This document shows positions 35,413 to 48,706 of a DNA stretch of 64,000 nucleotides, in pieces (position 1 is the stretch's first letter; every line of letters begins with the position of its first letter). Position numbers and translations under genes: made by a program. The DNA comes from Nilaparvata lugens (lineage: Eukaryota > Arthropoda > Insecta > Hemiptera > Delphacidae): assembly GCF_014356525.2 (NCBI RefSeq), contig NC_052518.1, forward strand, positions 100,188,767 through 100,252,766, given 5' to 3'. The notes beneath the pieces were generated by a model. It was given only the letters and a program-made list of their open reading frames with translations. It was not told the origin of the DNA and searched no databases.

Positions 35413-36129
35413 ATGGAAATTCCAAATTTCAGTGCGATAAAACACCACGGAAACCACTACCCTATTCTTGCAATTGGAGAGAGCAAGAAGAAAATGAAAG
35501 ATTTTGTTGAAAACTTATTCAAAGGGCTGAGAGAGAGATCCCCATGTACGGAGGGGTGCAAAAGTGGCTTACAGTAATGAAATATTTTATAGAAAATGTA
35601 GGTTCCTTTACAAAAGAATAAACTTTTACTGTCTGTTTCTGCCACAAAAACATCTTGCGGTTGTGTAAAAGTATATTCATAAAATAACTTCATGATCATT
35701 TTTCCGAGTGTTTGGAAAAGTTTGAAACCCAGATTAATTAAAGAGCGCACAAACATTCCACGAGAGAAATAGCGTACATTCTTTACAACTTGCTGCATTG
35801 AAACGAAAAGCATTCTTACAAAATAAATGTATCAAAAACTTTATGAAGAATTCTTGAATTTTGGGAATGTTTTCAATAAAATCTTTGAATGCTCTCCCAA
35901 GAAGAAACCCTTTCGCATTTCTTCAATTTTTGTCTGTGGAAAAATAAGAAAGCATGATATCTTGTTTGAGGTCAATGACCTGGCAGGACCGAGCTTGACA
36001 GTTGTTATTAATTCAAGTTTGAGTGGCCTGAGTTCAATCTGCGTACTTCGAACATTGATCATTTGAATTCAAGCCAAAAGAAATAAGGAATAAATCTTAG
36101 CACTGATGAGCATTCAATAATAGACAGGA
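35413..36129. other. No gene assigned
   Basis: Frames of 118 codons (minus, 35457-35813) and 79 codons (plus, 35827-36066) are open. Neither has a recognisable motif, and the longer one lies opposite another open frame. They may be chance or decayed transposon sequence. Confidence 0.35.
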
Positions 36130-36412
36130 GATGGTGTAAGTGGACATATATTTTCTCAGGAATTCGTTTCATTGATGGCTAGTGTAATTTCTTTTTCCAT
36201 TATATATAATGTTTAATATTGCGTTTATAACTAGTAATATTTTTGCTGGGACATATTAATGTAATATTTTATTTTTGTCATGTAATATTTTTGATGGTGT
36301 AAGTGGACATATATTTTCTCAGGAATTTGTTTCATTGATGGCTGGTGTAATTTCTTTTTCCATTATTTATAATGTTTAATATTGCGTTTATAACTAGTAA
36401 TATTTTTGCTGG
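36130..36412. repeat. Direct duplication, 163-bp period
   Basis: GATGGTGTAAGTGGACATAT through ACTAGTAATATTTTTGCTGG occurs at 36130-36250 and 36293-36412 with few changes. A 42-bp AT-rich linker separates them. Confidence 0.9.
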
Positions 36413-38959
36413 GTAATGTAATGAGATTATTCAAACCATGGATTTGATATTTAGTGTGATTGGAATCCCCCCCGAATTTTCAGGCAACATTTAATAATCA
36501 CAAATTGTATAATATCCAAATCTGCTATTGCAGTCTGTTCACTTCTATTTATTGTTTGCATTTATACTATGTATATTTTTATTATTTTCAGGTATTTTTT
36601 ATTGAACGAGTGAAGTGATGACTAGAGCCTCTATAGTCGTTGTCAGTTAGTGGGTTTGTTTGTTCTACGATTACTTTCCATCGATTTCATCAATCATCTT
36701 CAATTTTTTAACACATATTCTTTGAAAAATCATACAAATCAAGTTCTTTAAAAAACGAAATTGACTCACTCCTTCCTCCTTTTTGAGAATACACAGGATA
36801 ACACTGAATTTGTAACGACTTCTCATCCAGCTATCTGTTAATTAGTGTTTTGGGAGTGTTATCACTCAGACTGTTTGTCTTCTATATGCCGTCATGTGAT
36901 TTCAGCTGTGTTAATTTTGATTATGACTTATTCACCCATATGTAGCATGCCGATAACTCTATTTGAATTTAGAAGATAATTTTGAATAAATTTAGAAATA
37001 TTGAGTACTGCACTAATAAATACCCAGGTACTGGGTACCACAATACTGATATGTCGGTGAGCTAACGTCAAGGAAACTACAAGGAATTCTCAACAAGCCT
37101 GATTTAATTTTGACATAATACTAAATTTTAAGATACAAATTTAGATAAACCAGATTTCAAAAATAAATTAAACTTTTCAAGAGCCTCAATTCGAATTTGC
37201 AGTTTCATAATTCAAAAATTAAGGACCAACTTGAGAATTGCCAGAGCCCCAATTCACATTTTATAATTCAAACATCAAGGCCCGGTTGCACAAAAGCCGG
37301 TTAAATTTTAATCGTGATTAATGTCACGAGAACGAATCAGAAGGTTATTTCGAAAAATAGGCTTCTTTGGTAGGTTATCGTGAAATGAATCACGATTAAA
37401 AATTGACCATTTTTTGTGAAACTCGGCCTAAGCGTGAGAATTGCTGTCAGCTTAACAATTATTGCAAAGTACTCAGATTGCGAAAAGTCATAATCTTGCA
37501 GTTTTTCGACCTTTATCATTTTATGTCGCGACATTTGAGTGATAATTCAATAATCTACGATTGAAGCCAGACTACAATAATATTAAATAAGATAATTACG
37601 ATTAATATTATTAAGCTACAATAATATTATTTAGCCAGACTAAATAATCCACCCTGGGAAAATTGAATCCATTCATGGCCGTTCTTTCATAATATACAAA
37701 GTGCGTTCTCATAACCAGAGTTGGCTCTATCTATTTCATTGATACCTTATTATCACGTTCACCATAGATAGTGTATTTTCATCGAGTGATATCATTCATT
37801 ACTAATCATCACTTTTTGATGCTTTCTGCTAAGATAAACAAAACTAAAGTTTCCCACTAATACTATTTGAAGACTTTGTAATCTCCCAACTATTGATATC
37901 AGAACAACGGAGATAATTTCTGCAGTATTTCATAATTTTCAATCTCTGAATAAATGACCAGACATTCCTGGATAAATCACGTTAGTCCTAAGCACAAACA
38001 CTATAATATAGTCATACGTTTACTAAAATTGTCACAGAATACAAAACTTAAGAGGATTTTAATCAACTATATTTATTTTATTAATGAACTTTTTACCAAT
38101 ATCTTTTTTAATATTGTTTTGCTAACGACATGGTTAAGTGATAGAGTGGACATTACTGTCCAAACTTCGCCACTTCATCAAATAAACTGATTCAACTATT
38201 CTGATACCAACTATCCTTGTTCATATCACATGAACATAATTTTTAAATAAATTATTCATAACCTGATATTTGACATTTGGATAAATCGTTTCTTGCACTG
38301 AATTTTTTGATTAGCCGAGAATTTCTTCATTGCGACAGAAATTTGTATTGAAATCAATCTGGAAATTTATGAAATCATTACTACTTTTCACTCTTGAACT
38401 GCTTTATTCTTGGGACAATACTTCCAATCAACAAGTATTGAAACATATTTAGTGAGTGGTTGAAATGTATGTACAGTTTCCACATCAAAGATTATTAACG
38501 TAGTAACATGGAGAAAAGATAAACGCATAAGCTACGCTATCTTTTTTCTATGGTAAAATAAATAAATTTTATTAACTCAATAATTTGGTTTACAAATATA
38601 GAGTATTGTCAAAATTAATTACTTCTTGTTAGTTACAGAAAAATATCATTATCATTATCTATTAATTTAGAATCTATTAATTCAGCCTTTCTTCTTTAAA
38701 AACATCACATTTTCAAGTTTAAGGCACCAGTCAACAAACAACAATTGGGAACAACAGTCAGGTAGGACTACTGTAGTACTAACCAAGGATAGTATATAGC
38801 TAGTATATACTATAGTATATTATATACTATATACTATACTTGAGTACTAACAGCTAGATATAATTGAAACTGATCATTCAATGACCAAATAATTCCCCAA
38901 AAACAGAGTCAACCTATTTCCAAAATTCCCTCCATTTCAACATGAATTTCACTAGTTAA
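36413..38959. other. No gene seen
   Basis: AT-rich sequence. AGTGGACATTACTGTCCAAA at 38151 is a near copy of a stretch at 5421, a minor dispersed repeat. A TA-rich palindromic tract lies at about 38795-38840. Confidence 0.45.
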
Positions 38960-39547
38960 GGCTAAAAATAAACTTTCTACTCGTGATATTTTTCGATTTG
39001 TAAATCATCAAGCTATCAAAATGAAAAAGTTTTCTCAGGAAAACATTTTTTTCCTGATCATTACTTTTTGAGATATGAGCGCCTAAAGTTTAAATTTTTG
39101 GGACAGAACATTTCAAATTCGATAAGAGATAAATCCATGAGATTTATAGGATAGATGGATTCTTCATGGTATTATTGATCTATTAAAACAAAAATTTTCT
39201 GAAAATATCAATTTTTAAGATAGTTATTAAAAAAACAAAAATAACTTTTAGTTGAGTTATTTTTGGTAAATTGAATAACTTTTTCAAAAATTGACATTTT
39301 CAGAAAATTTTTGTTTTACTAGATCAACAATACCATGAAGAATCCATCCTCTAAATCTCATGGATTTATATCTTACCGAATTTGAAATGTTCTGTCCCAA
39401 AAATTCAAACTTCAGGCGCTCATATCTCAAAAAGTAATGATCGGAAAAAAATGTTTACCTGAGAAAACTTTTTCATTTTCATAGCATGATGATACACAAA
39501 TCGAAAAACTTGAAAAAATATCACGAGTAGAAAGTTTATTTTCAGAC
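38960..39547. mobile_element. Fold-back element, about 590 bp
   Basis: Arms about 38960-39230 and 39262-39547 are inverted copies, for example AAACTTTCTACTCGTGATAT and ATATCACGAGTAGAAAGTTT at the two ends. There is no coding. Target duplication is not clear. Confidence 0.75.
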
Positions 39548-40544
39548 TGAACCATTCCTGCCAATCTTCACTTCCAAACTACCCTGAAGACTCGAAAATT
39601 GGTTGGGTGGGGGCGAGAAGGGGTCGTAACTTTTAGCATCCAGATGATGAACAAATCTATAAAATTTGATTGGAGCTCCACTCCCTCTTCCCTAAAGACA
39701 AAGAACAAATCCTCACACAAGTGGAAGGCCAACGTTTTTTGGTTCGTCTAAAACTCAGCCCAGACAATGAAATCGATTTCTCAAAAAGCTTTAAGCCCAA
39801 TGGAACGTGTCACATAATCAAAATATGCGTCACTCAAGTAACAAGCAAACCTTAGCCCTTGCAAAGGAGAGCTTCTGAATTTCAGTATCAGAAACGTACG
39901 TGGAGCGTGCAGTGTAGTTTCAGGCACTCGGGTTTCAACGTATTTCAGACAGTGAACATCTTATTAAATTGTATCTATTTAATTGAACATAAAGTAAGAC
40001 AAGATTATTAGTGTTTTCATTTACGGCGAAATTACATATTTGTGGATGAATTAATCAAAAATTCATATCAAATAATTGAACCTGTTCTTTCCCACATATT
40101 TTGGAAAAATCCATATTTGTGCTGCACATGATTGGTGAGTTCTATTTTATTAAAATAACCCATTTCCGAATGTAACCTCCTATTATTTGATAGTTTTCCT
40201 GGATTTCAATTATAACAAATTAATTTATTACAACACTAATTAGCCTATTAATTTGTTAGTGATCCATTTTATTCCATATTCCATAACATGATTTCAATGA
40301 AAATATCATGCATTCACCGAACTTTCTGAACTAGACCATATTATATGAAACTAGCATAAGAATAACTAGTAGTTCAGTGAACAGTAGACCTCACGCAGTA
40401 TTCTCATCCACAAGTACCTGATTGAAACTATAGACCTTATGGAAATACAGCAATAGACTGGCTTCTCCACACATCTGTGTAATCACTTGTCAGCTGATTT
40501 ATGATGAATAATTCTATAGTCTGGATTTTTACTCTAATATTGGC
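39548..40544. other. No gene assigned
   Basis: Slightly GC-richer at 39600-39950. An open frame of 62 codons here has no ATG and no recognised motif. Confidence 0.35.
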
Positions 40545-40770
40545 GTATGAAGAAGGCTCCTTTTTCCTTTTATATTATCCTTGAAATGCAAAATTTCCAA
40601 AAACCTTGTATATACGTCGACGCGCAATTAAAAAAGGAGAAAAACCTGTCAAATTTCATGAAAATCTATTACTGCGTTTCGCCATAAATGCGCAACATAA
40701 AAACATTTAAACATTAAGAGAAATGCCAAACCGTCGACTTTAATCTTAGACCTCACTTCGCTCGGTCAAC
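40545..40770 (-). repeat. Dispersed repeat, same family as 9616-9850
   Basis: On the minus strand it starts TTGACCGAGCGAAGTGAGGT and contains AATATAAAAGGAAAAAGGAG near its far end. Related copies are at 9.6 and 11.4 kb. Confidence 0.65.
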
Positions 40771-40921
40771 TATACTGTTTCTGTAAGACTATTCAAATTG
40801 AGAATACAGCATGATATAATTGAGACTGGAGAGTGTCTTAAACTGATATTGATGCACTGATGTTTTGTTCTACAGCAGGCTGATTAGTAAAATTGAATGG
40901 CCGAAAAATAAAATGGATAAA

Positions 40922-40991
40922 GCAGCGACCACATAATACAAATGTATTATGTCCCTAAGGTAAATACAATAATGTATTATGTGGTCGCTGG
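40922..40991. repeat. Small palindrome
   Basis: AGCGACCACATAATAC and GTATTATGTGGTCGCT face each other within 70 bp, and GTATTATGT occurs again internally. Confidence 0.8.
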
Positions 40992-43555
40992 GATGAATAT
41001 GCCACGATAACATGATATTATGTGAATTTCGATAATAATTCGGATTGAAAATGTCTCATTAGTTCAACAATTAAGGTACCTACCAGTCGACAGTGAAATT
41101 CTGAATGCATTTCTTGTTTCAGAAGTCATTTGTTTCAAATTGTTTGATATATTAGAATAATTCTAACACTAGACATGGTTAAATTGAAAAAATGGAATTA
41201 AAACTAAATACTATATTTATTATGAAACCAAATATTCAAACATTGTATTGGAATGTCTTTAGTTTGAAGTACCGTTTTTATAAAGTTTGCAAAATTTAAT
41301 TTTTAACAACGTTTCTGCCAAATTAATTTAAATTTGGAATCGAAGACTAGGAAAAAAATTACAGATATCTGTGATGGAATTAATAATTTTCTTAGGGCAA
41401 ATATGGATGCTTAAGTTGAGAAACAATACATAAGAGTTATTAGAAAAGTTAGGAACGCCTTACTATTGCAATATATTGAAAAATTGAATTTTCAACACCG
41501 TTAACGCAAATTTAATTTTAATTTGTGATCGAAGAATATGAAATAAATTACTGAAATCTTTGATTGATTTCAATAATCATTTTGTTACGGCTAAGTTAGA
41601 TATTCAAGTTGAGGAACGAGACGAAATTCTAAAAACTAGGAACGCCTTATTTTCGCAATACACCTACTAACAATTTTCCGAAACTTCTTTCTATTTTACA
41701 TACTAGATTTTTGTTTGGATTATTCTCACCGCAAGTAGATATTACTGAGAGCAGCATGTAGCAATATTTGTTCCAAGATTTATGAATACAGTGGAAGAAC
41801 AAAAAATCGTAGTAAACTATATTGGTTCATACAGGAATACACCATTAGTACCATGCTAAGATTTCCAAAATTATATGGTACCTATAGTGCCGGGGAAGGA
41901 TAGATGGGAAAGGAATTGAAGGAAACCCCATCGACTATTGTTAGAGAAAGCAATTTCGAGATTGGAGAATGAGACGGAGAAACTCTTCTTGTCTCATTCT
42001 TCCGAACAACCAACATACACACCGTCGACCAACCTACAAAAAAAAAACGTTCGCGTTCACACTTTGGTAGATAGTCTGTAATATTTACTTGTTGACGATA
42101 CAATGAGATTTTTGAAAACTTATCATAATCACCTGTAAATGATCACAAATTTAACAAATATAAGCTGCACACAATCGTGAAAATACACAAAAATTCATAC
42201 TTAAAATGAAGCAATTAATAGGCATGATGTTAACTACATTCATGCGAAGTTTTAAAAAAATGGAAAGAAAGTAGATTTCAGATAAAATGGACATAAAGTG
42301 AATCATGAAAAGCTCATAGGATAGGCAATTTTGTTGGATTTGTAAAAAATAACACATGAAACTATATTTTTAAATGATAACTGCACCAGATTTGAGATAT
42401 AAATGAGATGGTCATAAACACAAATAGGCACACTACTATAATGTGTACGTGTACATGCAAATTTAAATTTTATAAAACATGGGTCAACCTCAGAAAATAT
42501 CATATATGAAAAAAAATCCTAACAAGTTGACTGAAATTAAATGGATTGGGATATTTCAAAGTTCTGAAACTCATGAGTTGTAAGTTTATTATTCTAATAT
42601 AAAAACCCAAAAAAAGTTTTTTTATTTATAAAGTAACTTTAGCAATTTTTTTTACGGTTTATAGTAGTGTTTAAATTCAAGCTTTTCACTGTATGAACAA
42701 ATCTCTTGATTTTGTTAATCGGCGTTTTCTCCAGTAGGCTAATTCCTAAGTTACGAATGTCAACTAAAACTTCAATTAGAAGAGAATAAACTTTCAAAAA
42801 ATAACTTATGTTACAAGTAGAGTGAAGACAATCTTTCACAAATAAGTTATCATTTATTCTTACCCAAAAATTTTGAGAACTTCGCAAAACACAATTTTTG
42901 TGAGTTGCATGGTATAGGCTTATCTGATAAATGGGAGCTGACATGGAAATTGAAAGGAATTTTTGCTCACCATTCAAAGTTCATTGCAGTTTTCTTATCA
43001 ATCATCTCAACAATTGTCTCCTGTCTAACTACCCTTTATATATTGTTATACAGTATTATTGTTATTGGTAATATACAAAAATATTACAACTCAGGAGCCT
43101 CACTGTGAACATCTCTCTCATGTAACAAGACTTCATTTTTTCACGCCTCATGTTTCATTGAACTTTATATGAAAATGATTTTGACTATCACTGTGTTGTA
43201 CAAGAACTAAACTCATTTCAAAGATTGGTTATTTAAAATGTAGCTCAAAATCATAACTGGTGTTTATGCAGTTTATATTGAGTATACTTCTCAAATTGCT
43301 TATATTGAATGAGAATATTATATTTTCCATCTTTCACTTTCAAAAATTAGGTGTAATAATAACTATTTGAAGACTAAAATCATGAAAACACATCAATTTT
43401 ATTGATATTCTTATATCTCCTCTGAAATTAAGTGATTGTATTTGATGTTGCTCTTTGTATTTTCATTTCATGGACACTAAACACGCGACAACTGTGCTAA
43501 CAGTTTTTCAGCAGTTCTAAATTTTCAATTACTTTATGATCATCCCAGGGTACTT
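40992..43555. other. No gene seen
   Basis: AT-rich sequence. A diverged direct repeat of about 230 bp is suggested by similar sentences around TTAATTTTTAACAACGTT at 41297 and TTTTCAACACCGTTAACGC at 41490. Short frames only. Confidence 0.4.
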
Positions 43556-43775
43556 AAACCCAGAGAGTATTTAATGTATTTTTTTAAATACATTGCAATC
43601 TAGTCTAAAAAGACTAATGAGCAATTTTTTGAGCAATATAATGAGTTAAATTAATAAATTTACACCCGGAGAGTATATAACTTAATTTATTTTGTTTAAT
43701 ACCTACATTGAAATCTAGTCTAAAAAGACTAATGAGCAAATTTTTCTAATATAATAATGAGTTAAATATTAATAA
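43556..43775. repeat. Direct duplication, about 107 bp
   Basis: AATCTAGTCTAAAAAGACTA with flanking sequence and ACCCGGAGAGTAT-like starts occurs twice. Confidence 0.75.
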
Positions 43776-44645
43776 GATAGCTCTCACCAGGACTACTACT
43801 TCTACCAACTAATGTGAAAGTATAATGTAAATGTGTAAATTAATGTGTATAATGTATATATGAATTTACATTCTATACTCTCTGCCCACACCCAGTTACT
43901 AACTGCAGCAAAATGAAGTTACTTGAATTTTGGCAGGGACCGTCTTATTTTTAAACCAAGTTTATTCTTCATTTTATTTACACCTCATGAATTATGCAAA
44001 AGAAATCAATGTACTATACAATAATAAAATGATTTTACAACATTAGGAACTATAGTTCCCCAAAAAAAAGCAAGCTCGAGCATGGAAAAGGAGACTGTAA
44101 TATCTTTCTAAATGTATTGTAAATGAGTGATCTATCTATATTTACTTGATTATGCTTTGCGACAAGTGATTAGATAAATGAATGAAATAAATAGTGAAAA
44201 TAACTGACCTGTGAAGCGCAGTGGTCCGTTGTGCATAGGCCATCTGTGCTTGAGAAGGCATTCCGGTATGGATCTCCATTAACCTCACTATTCACTCCCC
44301 CTTTGTATCATCACCACCAAATTATTTTTTCAAATCCTGATAACGTTCATTTTCGGACCGATATGAGCCGATCAAACATTTCAGTTCATGTTTTCACAGT
44401 TGAAATCGCAACAATCGTCGTTTATTTGTTGAGACCAGCACCGATAATATAAGGCTGCGACGGAAGCACTAAAGAAAATTACATTAATTCGAATAAGATT
44501 TTAAGAGAAATAATTATAGCGGCCAATGTTGGAACACAGTATAGTCACGAGTACCCAGAGTACAATATTTCCGAATCATACACTTGTCCTACATTCTAAA
44601 AAATTACCAGAAACTAATTTGGAGAGAGCTCTTCATTGGAAAAAT
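43776..44645. other. No gene seen
   Basis: AT-rich sequence with TATAATGTA-type simple motifs near 43820-43880 and no supported gene. Confidence 0.45.
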
Positions 44646-44650
44646 TAGAT

Positions 44651-44858
44651 GTCTTGAAAATGGAAAGAGAAATAAAAATCTTAGAACCCTTTTTGAAATA
44701 TTTAATCACAACATGTTTCGGACATTGATGCCATTTTCAAGTGGAACATGTTGTGATTAAATATTTCAAAAAGGGTTCTAAGATTTTTATTTCTCTTTCT
44801 ATTTCTATAAAAGTAGCCCTATACAGAAAAGAGATAAATAAAATGGTCTTGAAAATGG
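44651..44858 (-). mobile_element. Hairpin retro-element with hammerhead-like loop
   Basis: The 13-bp direct repeat GTCTTGAAAATGG (44651-44663 and 44846-44858) flanks it. A 55-bp inverted repeat (44663-44717 and 44745-44799) has a 27-nt loop. A 46-nt tail containing AAAGTAGCCCTATACAG lies on the right. On the minus strand the loop reads CTTGAAAATGGC and then ATGTCCGAAACATG. The GAAAC half is intact and the CUGANGA half is altered. The tail recurs inverted in the nested palindrome at 23.4-24.0 kb. Confidence 0.65.
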
Positions 44859-44938
44859 TATTCTATGTTTTCGTAGCCTGGCATCTACAGTGGAGTTTGT
44901 ATTAAATATGTTGAGACTTGGCTCTCCATAATGGCATT

Positions 44939-46153
44939 TCCAAATTGTGTAAAAATTGCAACTTTCTCAAATGTATAATTAACCACAGAATTGTATGTAG
45001 AATATCATCCCCGATATTCCAGTAGTGCTGAAAAGTTTCAAGGTTGAAGGATTGAAAGGAAGTTTAATTTTTTTGTTGAAATTGAAAACTTCGCGGAAAT
45101 ATGTTTCTCTCAGAATTATGGGATGTCGTAATGAGTAAGAATTTTATATAAAAATAACTGGGAGAATGTCTTATTTTTATTGGTGTCTAGATCATTTTTA
45201 TCTGACCCATCGTTATTTTTCAATTAATGATTATGCTCGTCAATGACAAAACATTCCGAACAGGAAACATTAAATTTTCGACATGCTAGAAACGTGTTTG
45301 TTTCAAAAGATGAGTGGTTAAAGCAATAAAGTTTCTTAGAAATAATTGAAATTATTTTTCCAATTTTTTGTCAAAAGTAATCGGAAGAACGTATTTTTGC
45401 CTCTCATGAGTTTCAAAGTTAAAAGAGGGGCTGTATGGTATAATTGTGAACTAAATTGACTAAGATATTAATGACTTGTATAGGCTATTACAACTGCAAG
45501 CAGCTGACTGCCATGAGAGAGGCAGCTTGCCTAGATTATTTGAGGTAGGGTTGTAATTTTCACCTTTCATAATCATGAGGCTTGCAATTACTAAATTTTT
45601 CAAGTATTGTTGGTCCCTGCTATTATGGTGACACACCATTCAGCCACTCTCCCTGACTTTGAAACTCATGAGAGGCAAAAATACTTTCTTCTAATATTTT
45701 TGAAAATTGGGAGAATAATTTCAATTATTCCTGAAAAACATTTCTCGATTTCACCACCCATATTTTGAAACAAAACAGTTTCTAGCATCTCGAAAATTTA
45801 ATGTTTTCTGCTCAAAATATCTTGACATTGATGAAAATAATCATTAATTATAAAAAAAAATAACTATAGGTCGGATAAAAATGATTTGGACACCAATAGA
45901 AAGGAGATATTCGCCATGTCAAATTCTGACTTATTACGCCATCCCATAATTCTGAGAGAGGTAATATTCAAAAGAAGAACATATTTTGCGATGTTTTCAA
46001 TTTCATTAAAAAAAAAATACATTTCGTTCTAATCCTTTAACCCTGAAACTATTATAGCACTAATGGGATATAGCACATCTGGGATGATATTCTACATACA
46101 ATTATGTAGTTGAATTAGAAAATTGAGAACGTTGGTGTTTTACACAATTCGGT
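44939..46153. mobile_element. Long fold-back element, about 1.2 kb
   Basis: Two diverged inverted arms of roughly 490 bp (44939-45425 and 45657-46153) share CATGTAG-type ends, GTATGTAGAATATCATCCC, AATTATGGGATG and CCTCTCATGAGTTTCAAAGT. The 230-bp spacer is unique. There is no open frame of note. Confidence 0.75.
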
Positions 46154-48520
46154 AAAAATATTTTACCGAAATAAACTCAAAATTCATATTACGGTGTTTT
46201 TACTTTATTTTATTAGCTTCTTTATTTTTTCAAGAAGGACTCGGTGAAAAATACTCAAATTCAGTAGAACTCTTTCACAATTACTGGGATTCGATATTAC
46301 CTACTTCTTATTGGAAATATTAGAGAATCCAACTTTTTAAAAATCGAAAAAGTCAATTTAAATTGGTTGTATACCTACATTGTTACTATAACCCGAATGA
46401 AATCCAGAATACTCGTTTGAAAATACAAATCCAAATTATTTTTTGAATTTCATAACTATAATAGGATATTTTTGACTAATTATTTGTTTCAGTCATTAAT
46501 TACTATTACTCTCGAGATGATAAATACATGGATATCATCATCATGCTGCTATCATTATTATCAAGTTTATGAGCAAACTTTTGTAATTTACTGCTGGGTT
46601 CTGGGTATTCATATAATTAATATTAACATTTTTAATATTATTAAATTCAAAGAAGGAAGAAAATTTAAAACTTCAAACACTGAAAACTTAAGTTCTAATG
46701 GAGGCCATATAGTAGGTACTGTACTATTTTATATTCAAAAAATCTATATTTGAAAATTTTATTTCAATTTATCGCATGGCTGCATTACACAATAAATGTT
46801 CATAGATCACTGAAAGAATAATAATTAACGAATTGAATATAATCCTATCTAGTCAGTAGATAAAGGATGTTGAACTCTTCGATTAAATAAATGTAAAGGC
46901 CCTATCTACGTTTTGAATTCCGAACTGATATTCAATGTCAAGTTGGTTTTCAATCTATGCATAATAATATAATTATAATAATAATAATATATATATAATT
47001 TTATAATTATGATATGCATAATTATTTTTCGTTTGATAACAATTAACAAATCATACGAATAATTTAGTAAACTTTACGTGCAATGCGTGATATGCGTTGT
47101 TACTTGAATACGGTATTTACGCTTCCGTAAATGAGTAATTAGTTTGGACTATTCTCTAATAAGTTATGAGTCACATTTTTGTAATATTGGATATTTCATA
47201 CCGTAATACAGAATACTTTTAATTATGAGTATAGATTAAATAATATATTGGTGCTTCAAATCATTTTAGAGATGTTTTGACTTTACAATAACTGACACAA
47301 TCAATAGGTAAGAAATCAGGTGGATGAAAATGTTTTTCTCGAAAAAGCATACGATAGTCTATTTCGCAGGAAATGACATTACCTACTATATGGCCTCCGT
47401 TGAAACCTCAGTTTTCAGCGATTAGACAGAAAATCAATAGAAACATAAAGCTTTCAAAGGAAATGTACCAAGCTAAATGAACAAACATTACAATAACTAC
47501 CGTATTGATTCTAATCAGGAATTTCGAAATAATGGCATGCAGTTCAACTTTCTATAATTATAGCTTAATTATCATCATAATCGTTGAAGACTAGCCTATA
47601 TTCAATATTATTGAATGAATCAAAAGTTTCCATACTAAAAATGTTACGCTAGATCTTATTAGGGAATCTTATTCAAATTAGGCTTGCGCGAAATTCTTTA
47701 TAGGTTTTTTTTATATGTTTTATTAGGGCAACGGAAAGATAATTTTCAAAATTATAAGGAAACAGAGCAAGTAAATCTTGTGTTTGCAGAATTGCAAATA
47801 ATATTACATTTTAATTCAGTTAACAAGAAGTAATTTTAATTCCGAAGCTAGTACGTAAATGATTTGAAATTCAATGCTGAACAATAGAAACTAGAAACAT
47901 AAATTATTCGCACTTATTGAGAAGACGGCGCACTACTCAAAATTAATTCAGATCAATCATGAATATTTTACTACAGTATAAATTGAGCCAAACATGTTTA
48001 TGTGGATGTATTTGTTCTGAAAAACATCGTATAAGGTTGCGCAATTTAGGATAATGCTTGGATATTGAGTAAAAGTATCCAAAAATAATAGATCTAATTT
48101 AATAAAATAGGTAATATCCAAAAATAGTATATTGAAATCTTGTCGAGATAAACGTTTTAGCTTAATTAAATACAGTAAATAAAAAAAGAACTAGTCTACA
48201 ATATTAGAGTTTCAAGTTGGATAATATGCAATTAATTTTATAGGCCTACATGCAGTACGGTAGTAGGTATTGTAACGTTAAGTTACGTTAGGAAAATACA
48301 GAATAATATTTGAGTTCCCACTCATAGAATTATAGGCTACGTAACATATTGCAAGGCAATCGAATGTAAGTTAATTAAAATCAAAACAAACCAGGAACCA
48401 TAATAGGCCTTATCTTGCTTGATACGCACTCAGGTACACTAGGTACTCAAATCTTCTTAGCAATGAAAATCTAGTGTAGGACAAAATGTCGATTCTTATT
48501 GTTTAATTAAATAAATTTGG
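46154..48520. other. No gene seen
   Basis: AT-rich, mostly unique sequence. ATAATAATATATATATAATT-type simple sequence lies at about 46975-47000. If the exon at 48.5 kb is real, this stretch would be part of its first intron. Confidence 0.4.
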
Positions 48521-48528
48521 ATATGTAC

Positions 48529-48706
48529 CTTCTTGAACCTAGATTTGTTTTCCGCCATATTTGGCTACGTACGTGTGCTTATTCGAAACAGGGAGTAGTT
48601 GGGCCACGTTGCAAACGTCGGGAAAATCATAAACGGAAAATTGAATTATTCCATCACAGCAACACAGCGAAATCAAAAAGCTAAGATTCCAAACAGGCAA
48701 TGGCAT
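48529..48706 (-). CDS. Putative first coding exon, signal-peptide-like N-terminus, gene unknown
   Basis: From an ATG at 48706 the minus strand encodes MPLPVWNLSFLISLCCCDG, a good secretory signal shape. About 36 more residues follow, with balanced codon use and two further cysteine-poor segments (VYDFPDVCNVAQLLPVSNKH). A stop follows at 48541-48539. A splice donor is needed if the gene continues: ACAC-GTACGTAG with exon end at 48573 keeps the frame open, while AAG-GTACAT with exon end at 48529 lies just past the stop. An earlier ATG (48714 region) opens a 15-codon upstream frame. I do not recognise the protein. A 55-residue secreted peptide or a leader exon are alternatives. Confidence 0.4.

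Noticed and set aside
35457..35813. Minus-strand frame of 118 codons
   Set aside because: No recognisable domain or conserved pattern. Length is possible by chance in this much sequence. Kept only as unassigned.
39670..39855. 62-codon plus-strand frame with fairly protein-like composition
   Set aside because: No ATG, a stop just upstream and no convincing splice site, so not called as an exon.
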